This document shows, piece after piece, positions 34,872 through 43,450 of a stretch of 64,000 bases of DNA (positions within the stretch are counted from its first letter, which is position 1; every line of letters starts with the position of its first letter). A program made the translations under genes and the position numbers. A model generated the notes under the pieces. That model had not been told where the DNA came from and ran no database searches. It saw only the letters and a list, made by a program, of their open reading frames with translations. Source of the stretch: Candidatus Rifleibacterium amylolyticum (GTDB lineage Bacteria > Muiribacteriota > Ozemobacteria > Ozemobacterales > Ozemobacteraceae); the NCBI GenBank assembly GCA_009917695.1, contig JAACJG010000002.1:310001-374000 (forward strand), written 5' to 3'.

Positions 34872-35693
34872 ATGTCGTACATGAGGAAATTTGTAAGTCT
34901 TTTCGTCGTTATGGCGCTGGTTTGTTGCGCCAACAGCCTGTCAGCCCAGGAACTGAACCAGAATTTCGCGCACTCGCTAGCTATCGGCGCATCTTCGCAA
35001 AGCTACGAGCACCGCATCGACCTTCCCGAGAGCTGGGCCGCCGCGGGCAAGTTCTTTATCGGCCGCAGCCTGAAGCTCGATGGCAAGCTGGTTATCGAAC
35101 GCGAAGAACTGACCAGAACTTATTATTACGTTAAAGTTCGCCTGCCCAAAGCCACTCTGTGGTTTGCCAAAGGCAACATCGACATTACGCTGAAGGCTGG
35201 CGATGCTGCTGCGATCGTTCCGGTTCTGGCAGCTCCGGCCAACCTTAAGGTTTATGGCGAAAGCTACCCGAAGTTTGCATGGAGCGGTGCCGGCAGCTAT
35301 TCGGCAATCAGCCTGCTCGACCGCAATAATGGCGGCACTCTCTGGGAGCGCGTCATTCTCAACGACCATGACTGTGTTATGGACGAAGGCTACGTTAAAG
35401 TTGGCGGCAAGTACACCTGGGCTGTTAAACAGTCTGACGAAACCGGCCGCTATTCGTTTGAATCTCAGGCCAATTTCCGGGTTGGCACCAAGCAGGTCAA
35501 CTGCAGTCACTGCTTTGGTCATGGCTACCTGACCTGCCGCAGCTGCAATGGCTCCGGTCACATCGTTACCACCGGCCCGAACAACACCCCTGTCTACAAG
35601 ATCTGCTACACCTGCAACGGCTCCGGTCGCGAACGCTGCACTTTCTGCAACGGCACCGGCCACGTCACCGTTCCAACCATCATTCCCGAATAA
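34872..35693 (+). CDS. Secreted protein with a DnaJ-type CxxCxGxG zinc-finger module
   Basis: 273 residues. Signal peptide (MRKFVSLFVVMALVCCANSLSAQ), a beta-rich domain, a fibronectin-like region at about 120-205 (PANLKVYGESYPKFAWSG, GGKYTWAVKQSDETG), and a C-terminal cysteine-rich module with four CxxCxGxG units: CSHCFGHG, CRSCNGSG, CYTCNGSG, CTFCNGTG. This is the zinc-binding module of DnaJ, here without a J domain and on an exported protein. AGGAGG lies 5 bases before ATG 34872. It is followed by its own terminator. Binding of unfolded or thiol-bearing partners outside the cytoplasm is a guess. Confidence 0.8.
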   Translation: MSYMRKFVSLFVVMALVCCANSLSAQELNQNFAHSLAIGASSQSYEHRIDLPESWAAAGKFFIGRSLKLDGKLVIEREELTRTYYYVKVRLPKATLWFAKGNIDITLKAGDAAAIVPVLAAPANLKVYGESYPKFAWSGAGSYSAISLLDRNNGGTLWERVILNDHDCVMDEGYVKVGGKYTWAVKQSDETGRYSFESQANFRVGTKQVNCSHCFGHGYLTCRSCNGSGHIVTTGPNNTPVYKICYTCNGSGRERCTFCNGTGHVTVPTIIPE

Positions 35694-35720
35694 CAGACCC
35701 CAGCAAAATAAACTTGTATC

Positions 35721-35750
35721 GGCCTCTGGGCATAGCTCAGAGGCCTTTCT
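35721..35750 (+). terminator. Terminator after the zinc-finger protein gene
   Basis: GGCCTCTG (35721-35728) pairs with CAGAGGCC (35738-35745); TTTCT follows. Confidence 0.7.
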
Positions 35751-35780
35751 GCATAAGAGTAATGTCACAGCAGATTTTTT

Positions 35781-35809
35781 TTGCCGTTAAAGCAAAGAAG
35801 TGGTATAGT
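35781..35809 (+). promoter_or_regulatory. Promoter for the tRNA-Ala transcript
   Basis: TTGCCG (35781-35786), 17 bases, TATAGT (35804-35809). The tRNA begins about 68 bases past the expected start, so the precursor has a long leader in which GGCAAAC and GTTTGC can pair. Confidence 0.6.
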
Positions 35810-35883
35810 GGCGATGGCAAACCTGCTGATATTGGGGGTTAGGGTCTTAAGCCGGTAAGTCTGATACAGCGAAGTTTGCATAA

Positions 35884-35956
35884 GGGGCTGTAGCTCAGCT
35901 GGGAGAGCGCGACATTCGCATTGTCGAGGCCGACGGTTCGATCCCGTTCAGCTCCA
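35884..35956 (+). tRNA. tRNA-Ala (CGC)
   Basis: 73 bases. Acceptor GGGGCTG pairs with CAGCTCC and contains the G3-U70 alanine identity pair. D stem GCTC/GAGC, anticodon stem CGACA/TGTCG with loop TTCGCAT (anticodon CGC, reads GCG) and T arm GACGG-TTCGATC-CCGTT all fold. CCA is not encoded. Confidence 0.93.
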
Positions 35957-35980
35957 TCGGGAAGCAAGTGCGTCCTGAAC

Positions 35981-36010
35981 AAAACGACCCGCAAAAAGCG
36001 GGTCGTTTTG
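35981..36010 (+). terminator. Terminator after tRNA-Ala
   Basis: AAAACGACCCGC (35981-35992), loop AAAA, then GCGGGTCGTTTT (35998-36009): a strong GC-rich stem with flanking A and T tracts, usable in both directions. It may also serve the minus-strand gene ending at 36105. Confidence 0.85.
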
Positions 36011-36104
36011 TTATGCCAGGCTTTCAGCAGGATAACTGCAACATAGTTCTTAAGCAGAAGCCTTTATCTGAGTTGCTGACGCCTGTTTTGAGGGCATCGG
36101 CTGA

Positions 36105-39005
36105 TCAGTCGAGCTTTGGCTGGGTTTCTTCAGAGGCTTTATCTTCAGGGGGAAAATGCTTTTGCAGGTTTTTAAGCCATGCCAGAAACCCTTCCATTTC
36201 TGCGCCGATAAGATTGGCCAGCAAAGCCGCGTCATTACCGGAAAAATTGCGCAGCGCATATTCCGTCAGAATATTCAGCATTCCGGCAAGGCCAAACAGT
36301 TCAACCAGCTGGCAATACAGTGCCTGATAGCGCTTCCGCCTGATCTCAATTTCCTCTGGCGTTTCCCGGCGCGAACGCCAGATTCTCTCGCCGAGAGAGG
36401 GTTTATTCAGGAGCAGCAGCCTTAGGCAGGTCTTTCCTCTTGGCGCCCGGGCCCAGATATATAACACATCGAGCATGGCTGTGATCCTCTCGTTGCGATC
36501 AGATGAATAGAGATGCGGAAGAATCTCGGTCAGATCGCGTTTGCGCAGAATGAAACGCTGACTGAATTTGCCACTTCCCTCGATAAGGCCGGCGACGACG
36601 TCAGACCAGAACTTGGCCTGGACAATGCTCGGAATGCCTATCAGATTGCCTGCAGGGGCAAAAATTGCGGCGAACGGCCACGACAGTACTGATCTGAAAA
36701 AATTAGCCTTGATGACACTGCGATCAAAATTGCGCAGCCGGTTGTGCAGCGAAATATAGGTGCCATTAGCGATACAGATAAAGAAAAACTTGCTGCCTTC
36801 AAAGAGCACACCGGTTCTGACATAAGGCCAGAGGCCATCAAAGTTGTTTTTGACCAGACCCAGAATCGGAACGCTGAAGCCTGTCCAGAAAAGAGACTGA
36901 TAGGCATTGTCGAAATTGACGTTGCGCAAACTCCACCTCTTGAAGTCGGTGCCGGATGAAGCGATGAGGTCGACAAAAATATTGCGGACAAAGGTAATAA
37001 AAAGCCAAAGTGCCGCAAAAAAAGCGCCAATAAAAGGCTCTGACTCGAACTGAAATACTGTCATCCAGTAAAGAGCAACCGCAAAACCTGTAGTCAGCCT
37101 GAACAAATTCTTGAGATCAGGGTTCAGATATCTCCAGAAGCTCGCGAAATCAATAAGCTCAACAGTCCGCTCGTCACCAACTTTGTTGGGAACCGGCGCC
37201 AGCTGCTTTCCCATGCAGACAACGGCATCATTGTCAGTTTCTTCGTGCGACAACTCATTTGTCCAGCGACCCTGGTTGATAATGAGTTTGCCAATAGGCT
37301 TGGGAAGAACAATATGTTTTTCGAGAAAGACTTTTTTTACAGCTTCAGAGATCTTCGAAGCTTTTATAAAGCCCATGCCGGGAATCAGCTTGTTGCGGCC
37401 ACTTGAATCGCTGCCACAAGCTGGAATAATTGCCCGGGCTTCGGTTATTCTGCGGGCAGATTCCAAGGCGCCTTCCGGGATATCTGTGATCTCTTCCTGT
37501 TCGAGAAACTTCTGAAGTTCTTTTACAGACCGATTATTCAGATAAAAAATAAACTTGTTAAAAACGATGAGATCAGAAGGGTCTCTTTTCGCGCTGTCGC
37601 GCAAATTCATGGTTTCAACGTGAGTGATATGCGGCGCGAAGACAATTACATGCCTGATCGCATTCTTCAACCCAAGCTCTACCGGATGCATCAGCACAAG
37701 TTTTCCGGGAAGGCTGCGCAAAGTGTCGAGCAACGGCAATTCTGTCTTAAACGCACTGTCGTAGTCGACCGAACTGCGCGAAGCCAGGTATCTGTCAGCG
37801 AGGTCTAAACGATTGAGATGAACATAGGTCTCACGGCATTCATGGTAACGCGAATGGACAGCATCCAGTTCCCATTTACTGAAAACACCCTTATTAAAAC
37901 GCTGCTCTGCGGCCATAACCTGAGTTTTGTAAAAAATGACCCGGTTATGAAAAACCTTCTTAAACCGCTTTAACAAAAGTTCGCTGAGATGCTCGCGTGA
38001 TGGCTGACCATAAGCAACAATCTTCTTCAGTTCCGACTCTAAAACAGGCGCAAACCAGCACGGACTGTCGTCGGCAAACCCCTCGTTGATCTTGGGCAGA
38101 TGCATTTCATTAAACTGTCTGATGACAGAAACAATAGATCGGTATCTGTGCTCGATATTTTGCTGCAGACCATCCTTGAGTTGAGCAATTGTATCCTCAT
38201 GCTCTTTCAAAAAGCTGAAAAATTCATTACTGCGCCTGAAGGCCGGGGGCGCGTAGAGATAATGCCTGCGAGTTCCACTCAAGCCAACGCTGAACTCCAG
38301 ACCCACTTCTACCGAGATACCGAGGATTTCTCCAGCAGTGATAGCCTCACTTATCATGCGTTCTTCGCTGATAGAATTGTAAACCAGAGTTATGCGCGAA
38401 ATGCCCTTAACAAAGGCATCCACCAAAATGCGGGTTGGCGTCTTACGCCCTTCTGTCAGGGAATCGTGAACATGGTCGTCCCAGCCAAGATCGAGAGTCT
38501 TGAGAGCCTTGCCTTCTTCTGGAACCTCGATCAAACCGTAGTCTTTAAGAAATTTTCGAATAAGCGCCTCATTGCCAAACGATGCGTGGCCAAAATCGGC
38601 AACCAGCTCCATCTGCCGCCGCCTGTCACCCTGAGATTTTATAGCTTCCTTGATCAGATATATCTGAACTCTGGCAGTGTTAATGGGCATAGTTACAGTC
38701 TTTGCGTGCATTGACTGTTCCATCAGGGTTCTCAACGCCTGCAGACGAATTTCGTATAATTCGGGATCGTGGAGATTTGTGATAATGATGTAAGCCTCGG
38801 CCATGCTCAGACGACGGCGAGAAAACTCACGACCAAATCCGCCCGGATGAGAAATATGACGATGACCAAGCTTAACTGGCGGCTCTTCAATCGCCTGGTT
38901 CAATTTATCGACAATCTCGCCGATTTCTTCATTGAAGCTGACCCAGTTAATAAAGCCGTTGACAAAGGCTTTACCCAGATCAATAAGCTTGTGTGATTTA
39001 AACAA
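36105..39005 (-). CDS. Large membrane protein of unknown function (TTG start)
   Basis: 966 residues. Residues 1-600 are soluble: helical at the start (EEIGEIVDKLNQAIEE), with a barrel-like patch (GISRITLVYNSISEERMISEAITAGEILGISVEVGLEFSVG) that recalls PHP or other TIM-barrel hydrolases but without a clear metal motif. Then about five membrane segments (about 640-790: LFRLTTGFAVALYWMTVFQF, AFFAALWLFITFV, LFWTGFSVPILGLV, RSVLSWPFAAIFAPAG), and a helical cytoplasmic tail. The first codon is TTG at 39005; no ATG fits until about residue 68. The mRNA leader holds a terminator-like hairpin (39040-39068). I do not recognise the family. Confidence 0.72.
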   Translation of the reverse strand: MFKSHKLIDLGKAFVNGFINWVSFNEEIGEIVDKLNQAIEEPPVKLGHRHISHPGGFGREFSRRRLSMAEAYIIITNLHDPELYEIRLQALRTLMEQSMHAKTVTMPINTARVQIYLIKEAIKSQGDRRRQMELVADFGHASFGNEALIRKFLKDYGLIEVPEEGKALKTLDLGWDDHVHDSLTEGRKTPTRILVDAFVKGISRITLVYNSISEERMISEAITAGEILGISVEVGLEFSVGLSGTRRHYLYAPPAFRRSNEFFSFLKEHEDTIAQLKDGLQQNIEHRYRSIVSVIRQFNEMHLPKINEGFADDSPCWFAPVLESELKKIVAYGQPSREHLSELLLKRFKKVFHNRVIFYKTQVMAAEQRFNKGVFSKWELDAVHSRYHECRETYVHLNRLDLADRYLASRSSVDYDSAFKTELPLLDTLRSLPGKLVLMHPVELGLKNAIRHVIVFAPHITHVETMNLRDSAKRDPSDLIVFNKFIFYLNNRSVKELQKFLEQEEITDIPEGALESARRITEARAIIPACGSDSSGRNKLIPGMGFIKASKISEAVKKVFLEKHIVLPKPIGKLIINQGRWTNELSHEETDNDAVVCMGKQLAPVPNKVGDERTVELIDFASFWRYLNPDLKNLFRLTTGFAVALYWMTVFQFESEPFIGAFFAALWLFITFVRNIFVDLIASSGTDFKRWSLRNVNFDNAYQSLFWTGFSVPILGLVKNNFDGLWPYVRTGVLFEGSKFFFICIANGTYISLHNRLRNFDRSVIKANFFRSVLSWPFAAIFAPAGNLIGIPSIVQAKFWSDVVAGLIEGSGKFSQRFILRKRDLTEILPHLYSSDRNERITAMLDVLYIWARAPRGKTCLRLLLLNKPSLGERIWRSRRETPEEIEIRRKRYQALYCQLVELFGLAGMLNILTEYALRNFSGNDAALLANLIGAEMEGFLAWLKNLQKHFPPEDKASEETQPKLD

Positions 39006-39039
39006 TTTACATTCCAGCCCTTATATCTATTAAACGAAA

Positions 39040-39068
39040 AACTGCTGCCCGTGCGCAGGGCAACAGTT
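39040..39068 (-). promoter_or_regulatory. Attenuator-like hairpin in the leader of the 966-residue protein gene
   Basis: AACTGcTGCCC (39040-39050) and GGGCAaCAGTT (39058-39068) pair with one mismatch. On the minus strand the stem is followed by TTTTCGTTT. It lies between the promoter (39089-39117) and the start codon (39005), so it can end transcription before the gene. Confidence 0.55.
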
Positions 39069-39088
39069 CTGCTATATGCGATAGAATA

Positions 39089-39117
39089 ATTATAGATAAA
39101 TCAGCTTGAATGTGCAA
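39089..39117 (-). promoter_or_regulatory. Promoter of the 966-residue protein gene
   Basis: Minus strand TTGCAC (39112-39117), 17 bases, perfect TATAAT (39089-39094). Confidence 0.75.
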
Positions 39118-39142
39118 CCACTTTATCTACCCGACAAATAGC

Positions 39143-39171
39143 TTGTTAATTGCAAATAGCTTGCAAATAGT
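39143..39171 (+). promoter_or_regulatory. Possible promoter for tRNA-Ser
   Basis: TTGTTA (39143-39148), 17 bases, AATAGT (39166-39171), ending 28 bases before the tRNA. Confidence 0.4.
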
Positions 39172-39199
39172 CGGATTCTGAGGTAAAAAGAATCTGACT

Positions 39200-39285
39200 G
39201 GAGAGGTGCCGGAGTGGTCGAACGGGGCGGTCTCGAAAACCGTTGAGGGCTTTGCCTTCCGCGAGTTCAAATCTCGCCCTCTCCG
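39200..39285 (+). tRNA. tRNA-Ser (CGA)
   Basis: 86 bases with the long variable arm of class II tRNAs. Acceptor GGAGAGG pairs with CCTCTCC, discriminator G. Anticodon stem GCGGT/ACCGT around loop CTCGAAA gives anticodon CGA (reads UCG). CCA is not encoded. A run of eight T (39287-39294) follows directly and probably ends the transcript. Confidence 0.93.
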
Positions 39286-39314
39286 ATTTTTTTTGCCCGA
39301 ATTTTGCTGCAGTT

Positions 39315-39770
39315 TTAGCGTGGGGCGGTGTAATTCCCGCTGGAATCGAGATTTGCCAGCTTGAGCAGGTCGGTGAGCGGGCGCGGCGCATCTATTCTGC
39401 CATGCAGACTGCATTCTAGGGTGTAATCGGTGCCGGAAGCGACAGCTGTTATGTGGCACACCGGCAAAGCATCTTTGGGAATGGGCAACTCATGAAAGTA
39501 GCCCTGAACCTGATCTTGCAAGCCTTCTCTGAGATATTTTCCCTGTATAAGATCATCCATGCGCGTGTTTATCAACTCATTTATTGAGCCGGCATTTTTC
39601 TCGATCTCTTTGTGATCGTCAAAATACATTTCAGTCGCGCCTTCAAGCACCTGCTGACTGGCAAAGCACGATTTATAAGTAGCCTCAACCCTGCCAATCC
39701 TCATTTTTTTTAAAATAATCATGCTGCCAGCCAGGGCAAGCAGCAAAAGCACTATCAAAAATCGTCTCAT
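39315..39770 (-). CDS. Small exported or membrane-anchored protein, pseudopilin-like
   Basis: 151 residues. A hydrophobic N-terminal helix (RRFLIVLLLLALAGSMIIL) without the Gly-Phe-Glu prepilin site. The body has ATYKSCFASQQVLEGATEMYFDDHKE, which matches the helix after the cleavage site in many bacterial pilin-like proteins (K.C..NQ..l..a...Y). The C-terminal part has CHITAVASGTDYTLECSLHG, again typical of pilin-like proteins that end in a C....C..HG motif. GGGAG lies 9 bases before ATG 39770. Single gene, running toward tRNA-Ser. Confidence 0.68.
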   Translation of the reverse strand: MRRFLIVLLLLALAGSMIILKKMRIGRVEATYKSCFASQQVLEGATEMYFDDHKEIEKNAGSINELINTRMDDLIQGKYLREGLQDQVQGYFHELPIPKDALPVCHITAVASGTDYTLECSLHGRIDAPRPLTDLLKLANLDSSGNYTAPR

Positions 39771-40096
39771 CGCATGATTCTCCCTCGCAGACTTAAGCTA
39801 AAACCCCTGCTTTAATTGCCTTCTGGCAATCTGGCGACCTGACCATGATAACAGAATAAACAAAACAAAAACAGACAGATGACATACCAGTTATCAATAC
39901 CGGCCTCTGCAGCCAAAACCCTTGCCAGAGTAGATTATCTGCGAAGTGCTAACTCAGACGCATCATTCAACATGAAATAGCGGTAGCCAATATTTTTTCA
40001 ATCGAGCAAAGAGCTCGGAAGCTGTTGGCAATTTTTAACTATCGGCTTTATTTATTTGCGAAAGCGTGGCAGAATTCGGTTGAGAGGTAAGATGCA
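39771..40096. other. Divergent intergenic region of about 325 bases
   Basis: It separates the pilin-like gene from the WG-repeat gene. TTGGCA (40023-40028) with a poor -10 (TATTTA) is the only promoter candidate for the plus strand. AT-rich near 39990-40075. No RNA gene or repeat seen. Confidence 0.4.
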
Positions 40097-42025
40097 TTGA
40101 ATAAAACCTGTTTGGTTAGAGTAATTTTGTTGATCGTCATGGCGGTGGTGGTGCCCTGCTTCGGGCAGGAAACACATATCACCTTTGTCGGCAGCAGAGC
40201 TGAATTCAGATTTGAGGGAATTGGCGGCTGGGAGTATAAGCCGATACAGGTCCGCAACAAGTTCGGGTTCGATATCGGCACGGCTTCGGGGCCCTGGGGA
40301 TATTTCAAGGCTGACGGAAGCTATGCAATCGACCCGCTGTTCGACAAGGTCTGCCGCTTCATGCACGGTTACGCGCCGGTCAAGGAAAACGGACAATGGG
40401 GCATTATCGACACTTCGGCTGAGTATGTTATAAAGCCGACTTTTGACCGGGTCTGGTCACCACCGGAACCGGGTCAGGGGCCTTATGGCCTTACCATGGT
40501 GTTCTATACAGACGGCATCGACCCCAAAGATCTTTACGAAGCCGACCCGCTCGATGACTGGACGAACGGCTTCAATCCGGGCATATTTCCGCTGAAGAAA
40601 GATGATCGCTGGCATCTGATCGGCAAAGATGGCGTGCAGGTCGGCTACGCCACTTACGAACATATGCTGCCGGCATCCGACGGGCGCGTGGCGGTTTTTG
40701 CCGATAAGCGCTGGGGTTTCGTCGATCTCGATGGCGAACTGGTCGTGCCCATGCAGTTCTATTCGGTCAATAGTTTCAAAGAAGGTCTGGCGGCAGTGTG
40801 CTACGAAAATTACTGGGGATATATCGATGTTTCCGGCGAATATGTCGTTAAAGTGCAATTCGATGAGGTCGAAGATTTCGCATCTGGAACAGCGATTGTA
40901 AGCCGAGATGAAAAAGTCGGGCTGATCGACAGAAAAGGTCGCTACCTGCTGAAGCCTGAATACGACGCAATCAAGGACGCACCGGGACAGAACCGCTTCA
41001 GAGTATGCAAAGACTGGTCTTACGGCGTAGTCAGCCTAGAATCAGGCGAGATACTACCGATCGAATTCAGTGATATTACTTTTCTAGCCGACGGCAGTAT
41101 GATCGCCTTTAAAGACGGCCAGGCCGAAATGTTCGACGAAAACGGCAAGCCTCTGCTGCAACAAGTATACACGCAGATGACAGATATTGGTGAAGGCTAT
41201 CTGAGGCTTTCAGGTGAAGATTCAATGACCCTCTACAAACCCTCAGAGAAAGAAATCATTCCAACCCTGTATAAAAGCATCGGCAAATTCCATAACGAGC
41301 TGGCGCCTTTTGAGACGCAAGATGGAAAATGGGGATTTCTCGACCCTAAGCTGAAAGAGGTTATTCCAGCAAGCTACAACTGGGTCACCGGTTTTTCATG
41401 GTATCAGGCGGCAGTAGAAGATGAACACGGCATAAAAATAATAGACAACTACGGACGCATCCGCGAAAAACCAAGAGTCACCAAAGTCGGGCTTTATCCG
41501 GAAGGGTGCCTGCAAATCGCCAGCTTCAACGATCATTACGGCGTTCAGGACAATGCCGGAAAATGGCTGGTGCGCCCGGAATACGACGATTACAGAGAAT
41601 TCTCAGGCAATACTGTGCTGCTGAAACGCGTCTATTCATGGTTGATCTACCCCAGCGAAAACTTTCCGGCAGGCAGCCCAGTTTTCGACAAAGTCAGCTA
41701 TCTCATCGACAACCGCTGTCTGGTCAGATTGCGCGGAAAATACGGCTACATCGATGAAATTGGCAGAATGGCCATTCCTCTCCAATACGAAGACGCCACC
41801 GATATGCACTACGGCATGGCCGCCGTCATGAAAGACGGTCTCTGGGGCTTCATCGATAAAGACGGCCGGCAGCTGCAGCCGCATATTTACACTATGATTC
41901 TCTCGCAGGGCGACGAGGGCTACGTTGTCTACCAAGACACTAAAACCGGCTTCATCAGTAAAACCGGTGAATATCTGCCGGTTGAAGCAGAAACCCTGCC
42001 GCCAGAAAGCCCAGATCAGAAATAG
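40097..42025 (+). CDS. Secreted WG-repeat protein (TTG start)
   Basis: 642 residues. A signal peptide (VRVILLIVMAVVVPCFGQ) is followed by about ten WG repeats of roughly 50 residues with the pattern G.WG.ID..G..V....F..V..F..G.A.V: GQWGIIDTSAEYVIKPTFD, KRWGFVDLDGELVVPMQF, NYWGYIDVSGEYVVKVQF, GKYGYIDEIGRMAIPLQY, GLWGFIDKDGRQLQP and others. WG repeats form beta-propeller-like structures of unknown ligand, common in exported proteins. The start is TTG at 40097 with GAGAGG upstream; the nearby ATG codons are out of frame or followed by a stop. Single gene. Confidence 0.87.
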   Translation: MNKTCLVRVILLIVMAVVVPCFGQETHITFVGSRAEFRFEGIGGWEYKPIQVRNKFGFDIGTASGPWGYFKADGSYAIDPLFDKVCRFMHGYAPVKENGQWGIIDTSAEYVIKPTFDRVWSPPEPGQGPYGLTMVFYTDGIDPKDLYEADPLDDWTNGFNPGIFPLKKDDRWHLIGKDGVQVGYATYEHMLPASDGRVAVFADKRWGFVDLDGELVVPMQFYSVNSFKEGLAAVCYENYWGYIDVSGEYVVKVQFDEVEDFASGTAIVSRDEKVGLIDRKGRYLLKPEYDAIKDAPGQNRFRVCKDWSYGVVSLESGEILPIEFSDITFLADGSMIAFKDGQAEMFDENGKPLLQQVYTQMTDIGEGYLRLSGEDSMTLYKPSEKEIIPTLYKSIGKFHNELAPFETQDGKWGFLDPKLKEVIPASYNWVTGFSWYQAAVEDEHGIKIIDNYGRIREKPRVTKVGLYPEGCLQIASFNDHYGVQDNAGKWLVRPEYDDYREFSGNTVLLKRVYSWLIYPSENFPAGSPVFDKVSYLIDNRCLVRLRGKYGYIDEIGRMAIPLQYEDATDMHYGMAAVMKDGLWGFIDKDGRQLQPHIYTMILSQGDEGYVVYQDTKTGFISKTGEYLPVEAETLPPESPDQK

Positions 42026-42057
42026 TGCTTTGTCACATTTGAATTTGGGTGTTTTTT

Positions 42058-42160
42058 GTCATTGCGAGGAGCGTAGCGACAAAGCGGTATGCCGTAGGCA
42101 TAAGCCAGCTCTGAGCTAATCCTTCTGTCTGTAAGATTGCTTCGCTGCGCTCGCAATGAC
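42058..42160. repeat. Complete dispersed repeat with 11-bp terminal inverted repeats
   Basis: 103 bases bounded by GTCATTGCGAG (42058-42068) and CTCGCAATGAC (42150-42160), a perfect inverted pair. Inside are GGTATGCCGTAGGCAT and AGCCAGCTCTGAGCTAATCC. A degenerate relative lies at 7269-7327. It has no coding capacity and sits between converging genes, like a REP or small MITE. Confidence 0.8.
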
Positions 42161-42178
42161 GGTTTTCAATGAAACTGG

Positions 42179-43450
42179 TCAGTCGAGAATAGTTACGTAT
42201 TCATCGATCTCTTTAAACAGCCTGCCGGTAAGCCTGAGCACGAAAAAATTGTCGGGCAGCGAATCGTTGGCGATAAAACCGCGTTCCTGAGCGGCCATTC
42301 TGAAAATCGACGGGTCTTTATCTTTAAAAAAGTTCTGTGTTACGTCAAGAAACTTCTGGTAGCGTTCAGCGATAACGGTCGGACTGATCTCTTCGCTGTA
42401 AGCACGATTGGCATACAAAATACGGTTGATGTTGAACAACCGCCCCACCAGCAGGCGCTGGCGCTTCTGCAGATCGGCATGCCGCAGCTGTTTTTCGTAG
42501 CGTTCCGACAGCTTTAACAGGCAGTTCAGGAAAATGCGGCGGATCTGGCGATAATACAGGCCGCCGCGGGTAATGCGGCTTTCTGCGACAAATCTTCCTG
42601 GCAGTGAAAGGCTGGGTAGAAAGTTTATGCTGTCGTTCGCTTCCTTGATATGCGGCTGCAGACTCATCATCAGATGCAGCAGATCACGAGCCATATCAAA
42701 ATAGAGCTGCGAACACAACGAATACTCATCAGAATCTGTCTGGGTATTGGCTTCAAGATTTTCAGCCTGTTGCAGTCTCTGCTTGAAATCAGGTGAGCGC
42801 AGGCAGTCGATGCACGAATAGAATATATGACCGATATGCACCAGCATATTCTGAGCACCGATGCTGCTTACCTTGGCGCCAAGATTCGCACCGGGCGCAT
42901 TGAAAATATCTGCAACCAGCCGGTCTTTAACCTGGTCGTCGGTCATTTCCCAGGTGGTCAGCACTTCTTTTTCGCCGGTGAAAGACAACACCCTGCTGCT
43001 CGACAGAATCTCGCCCCTGCCGCTCTCAGCCTTCCATTTGAAGCTGGCCTCAACCTCATAAAAACCGTCTTTTTTTTCGGTTTCGATGTTCAGCACATAG
43101 TTGTCTTTCAGTACATGATGCAGGTCTGGCGTGCGCGTCTCGGTTATGCCAGGGTTTGAAAAGAACACCGTCTCTTTATCGGTGATGCCTGTCGTAACCT
43201 CGTAAGGCGCGCCATCGGCATCGGCAAGACCGATTGCCTTCATACCGTGCGGGTTGAGCTGTGATTCCTGATAGCACTGTTCAAGCACCTTTTCGACCAA
43301 CGACGAGGCCAGGTAATTCTCGGAATTGAAGGTGCTTTCCTTGCGAAAACGATTCATGGCCTGAAAGAACATCACCGAAACTCCGGCCACCAGAAAAAAT
43401 CCGATAACCAGTTCGAGCAGAGTAAATCCCTGTCGCGGGTTGCGCGTCAT
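42179..43450 (-). CDS. Pseudopilin with long helical C-terminal domain (copy 1)
   Basis: 423 residues. Prepilin motif RQGFTLLELVIGFFLVAGVS (Gly at -1, Glu at +5). A beta-rich pilin-like part (40-165) precedes an unusual 250-residue helical region (NMLVHIGHIFYSCIDCLRS, LCSQLYFDMARDLLHLMMSLQPHIKE, RGGLYYRQIRRIFLNCLLKLSERYEKQL, RLFNINRILYANRAYSEEI). Most pseudopilins are under 220 residues, so this tail is extra. It overlaps the upstream pseudopilin gene by 4 bases. The gene at 45291 is a close paralogue over the whole length. Last gene of operon copy 1. Confidence 0.82.
   Translation of the reverse strand: MTRNPRQGFTLLELVIGFFLVAGVSVMFFQAMNRFRKESTFNSENYLASSLVEKVLEQCYQESQLNPHGMKAIGLADADGAPYEVTTGITDKETVFFSNPGITETRTPDLHHVLKDNYVLNIETEKKDGFYEVEASFKWKAESGRGEILSSSRVLSFTGEKEVLTTWEMTDDQVKDRLVADIFNAPGANLGAKVSSIGAQNMLVHIGHIFYSCIDCLRSPDFKQRLQQAENLEANTQTDSDEYSLCSQLYFDMARDLLHLMMSLQPHIKEANDSINFLPSLSLPGRFVAESRITRGGLYYRQIRRIFLNCLLKLSERYEKQLRHADLQKRQRLLVGRLFNINRILYANRAYSEEISPTVIAERYQKFLDVTQNFFKDKDPSIFRMAAQERGFIANDSLPDNFFVLRLTGRLFKEIDEYVTILD

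Noticed and set aside
35810-35883. Riboswitch (c-di-GMP type) upstream of tRNA-Ala
   Set aside because: A GCAAACC stretch is present, but the GACGCAAAGC core and the second conserved helix of the GEMM class are missing; it is more simply a tRNA leader.
35884-39285. Integrated element between two tRNA genes
   Set aside because: No integrase, no duplicated tRNA 3' end, and ordinary intergenic sequence; the tRNAs simply flank one large gene.
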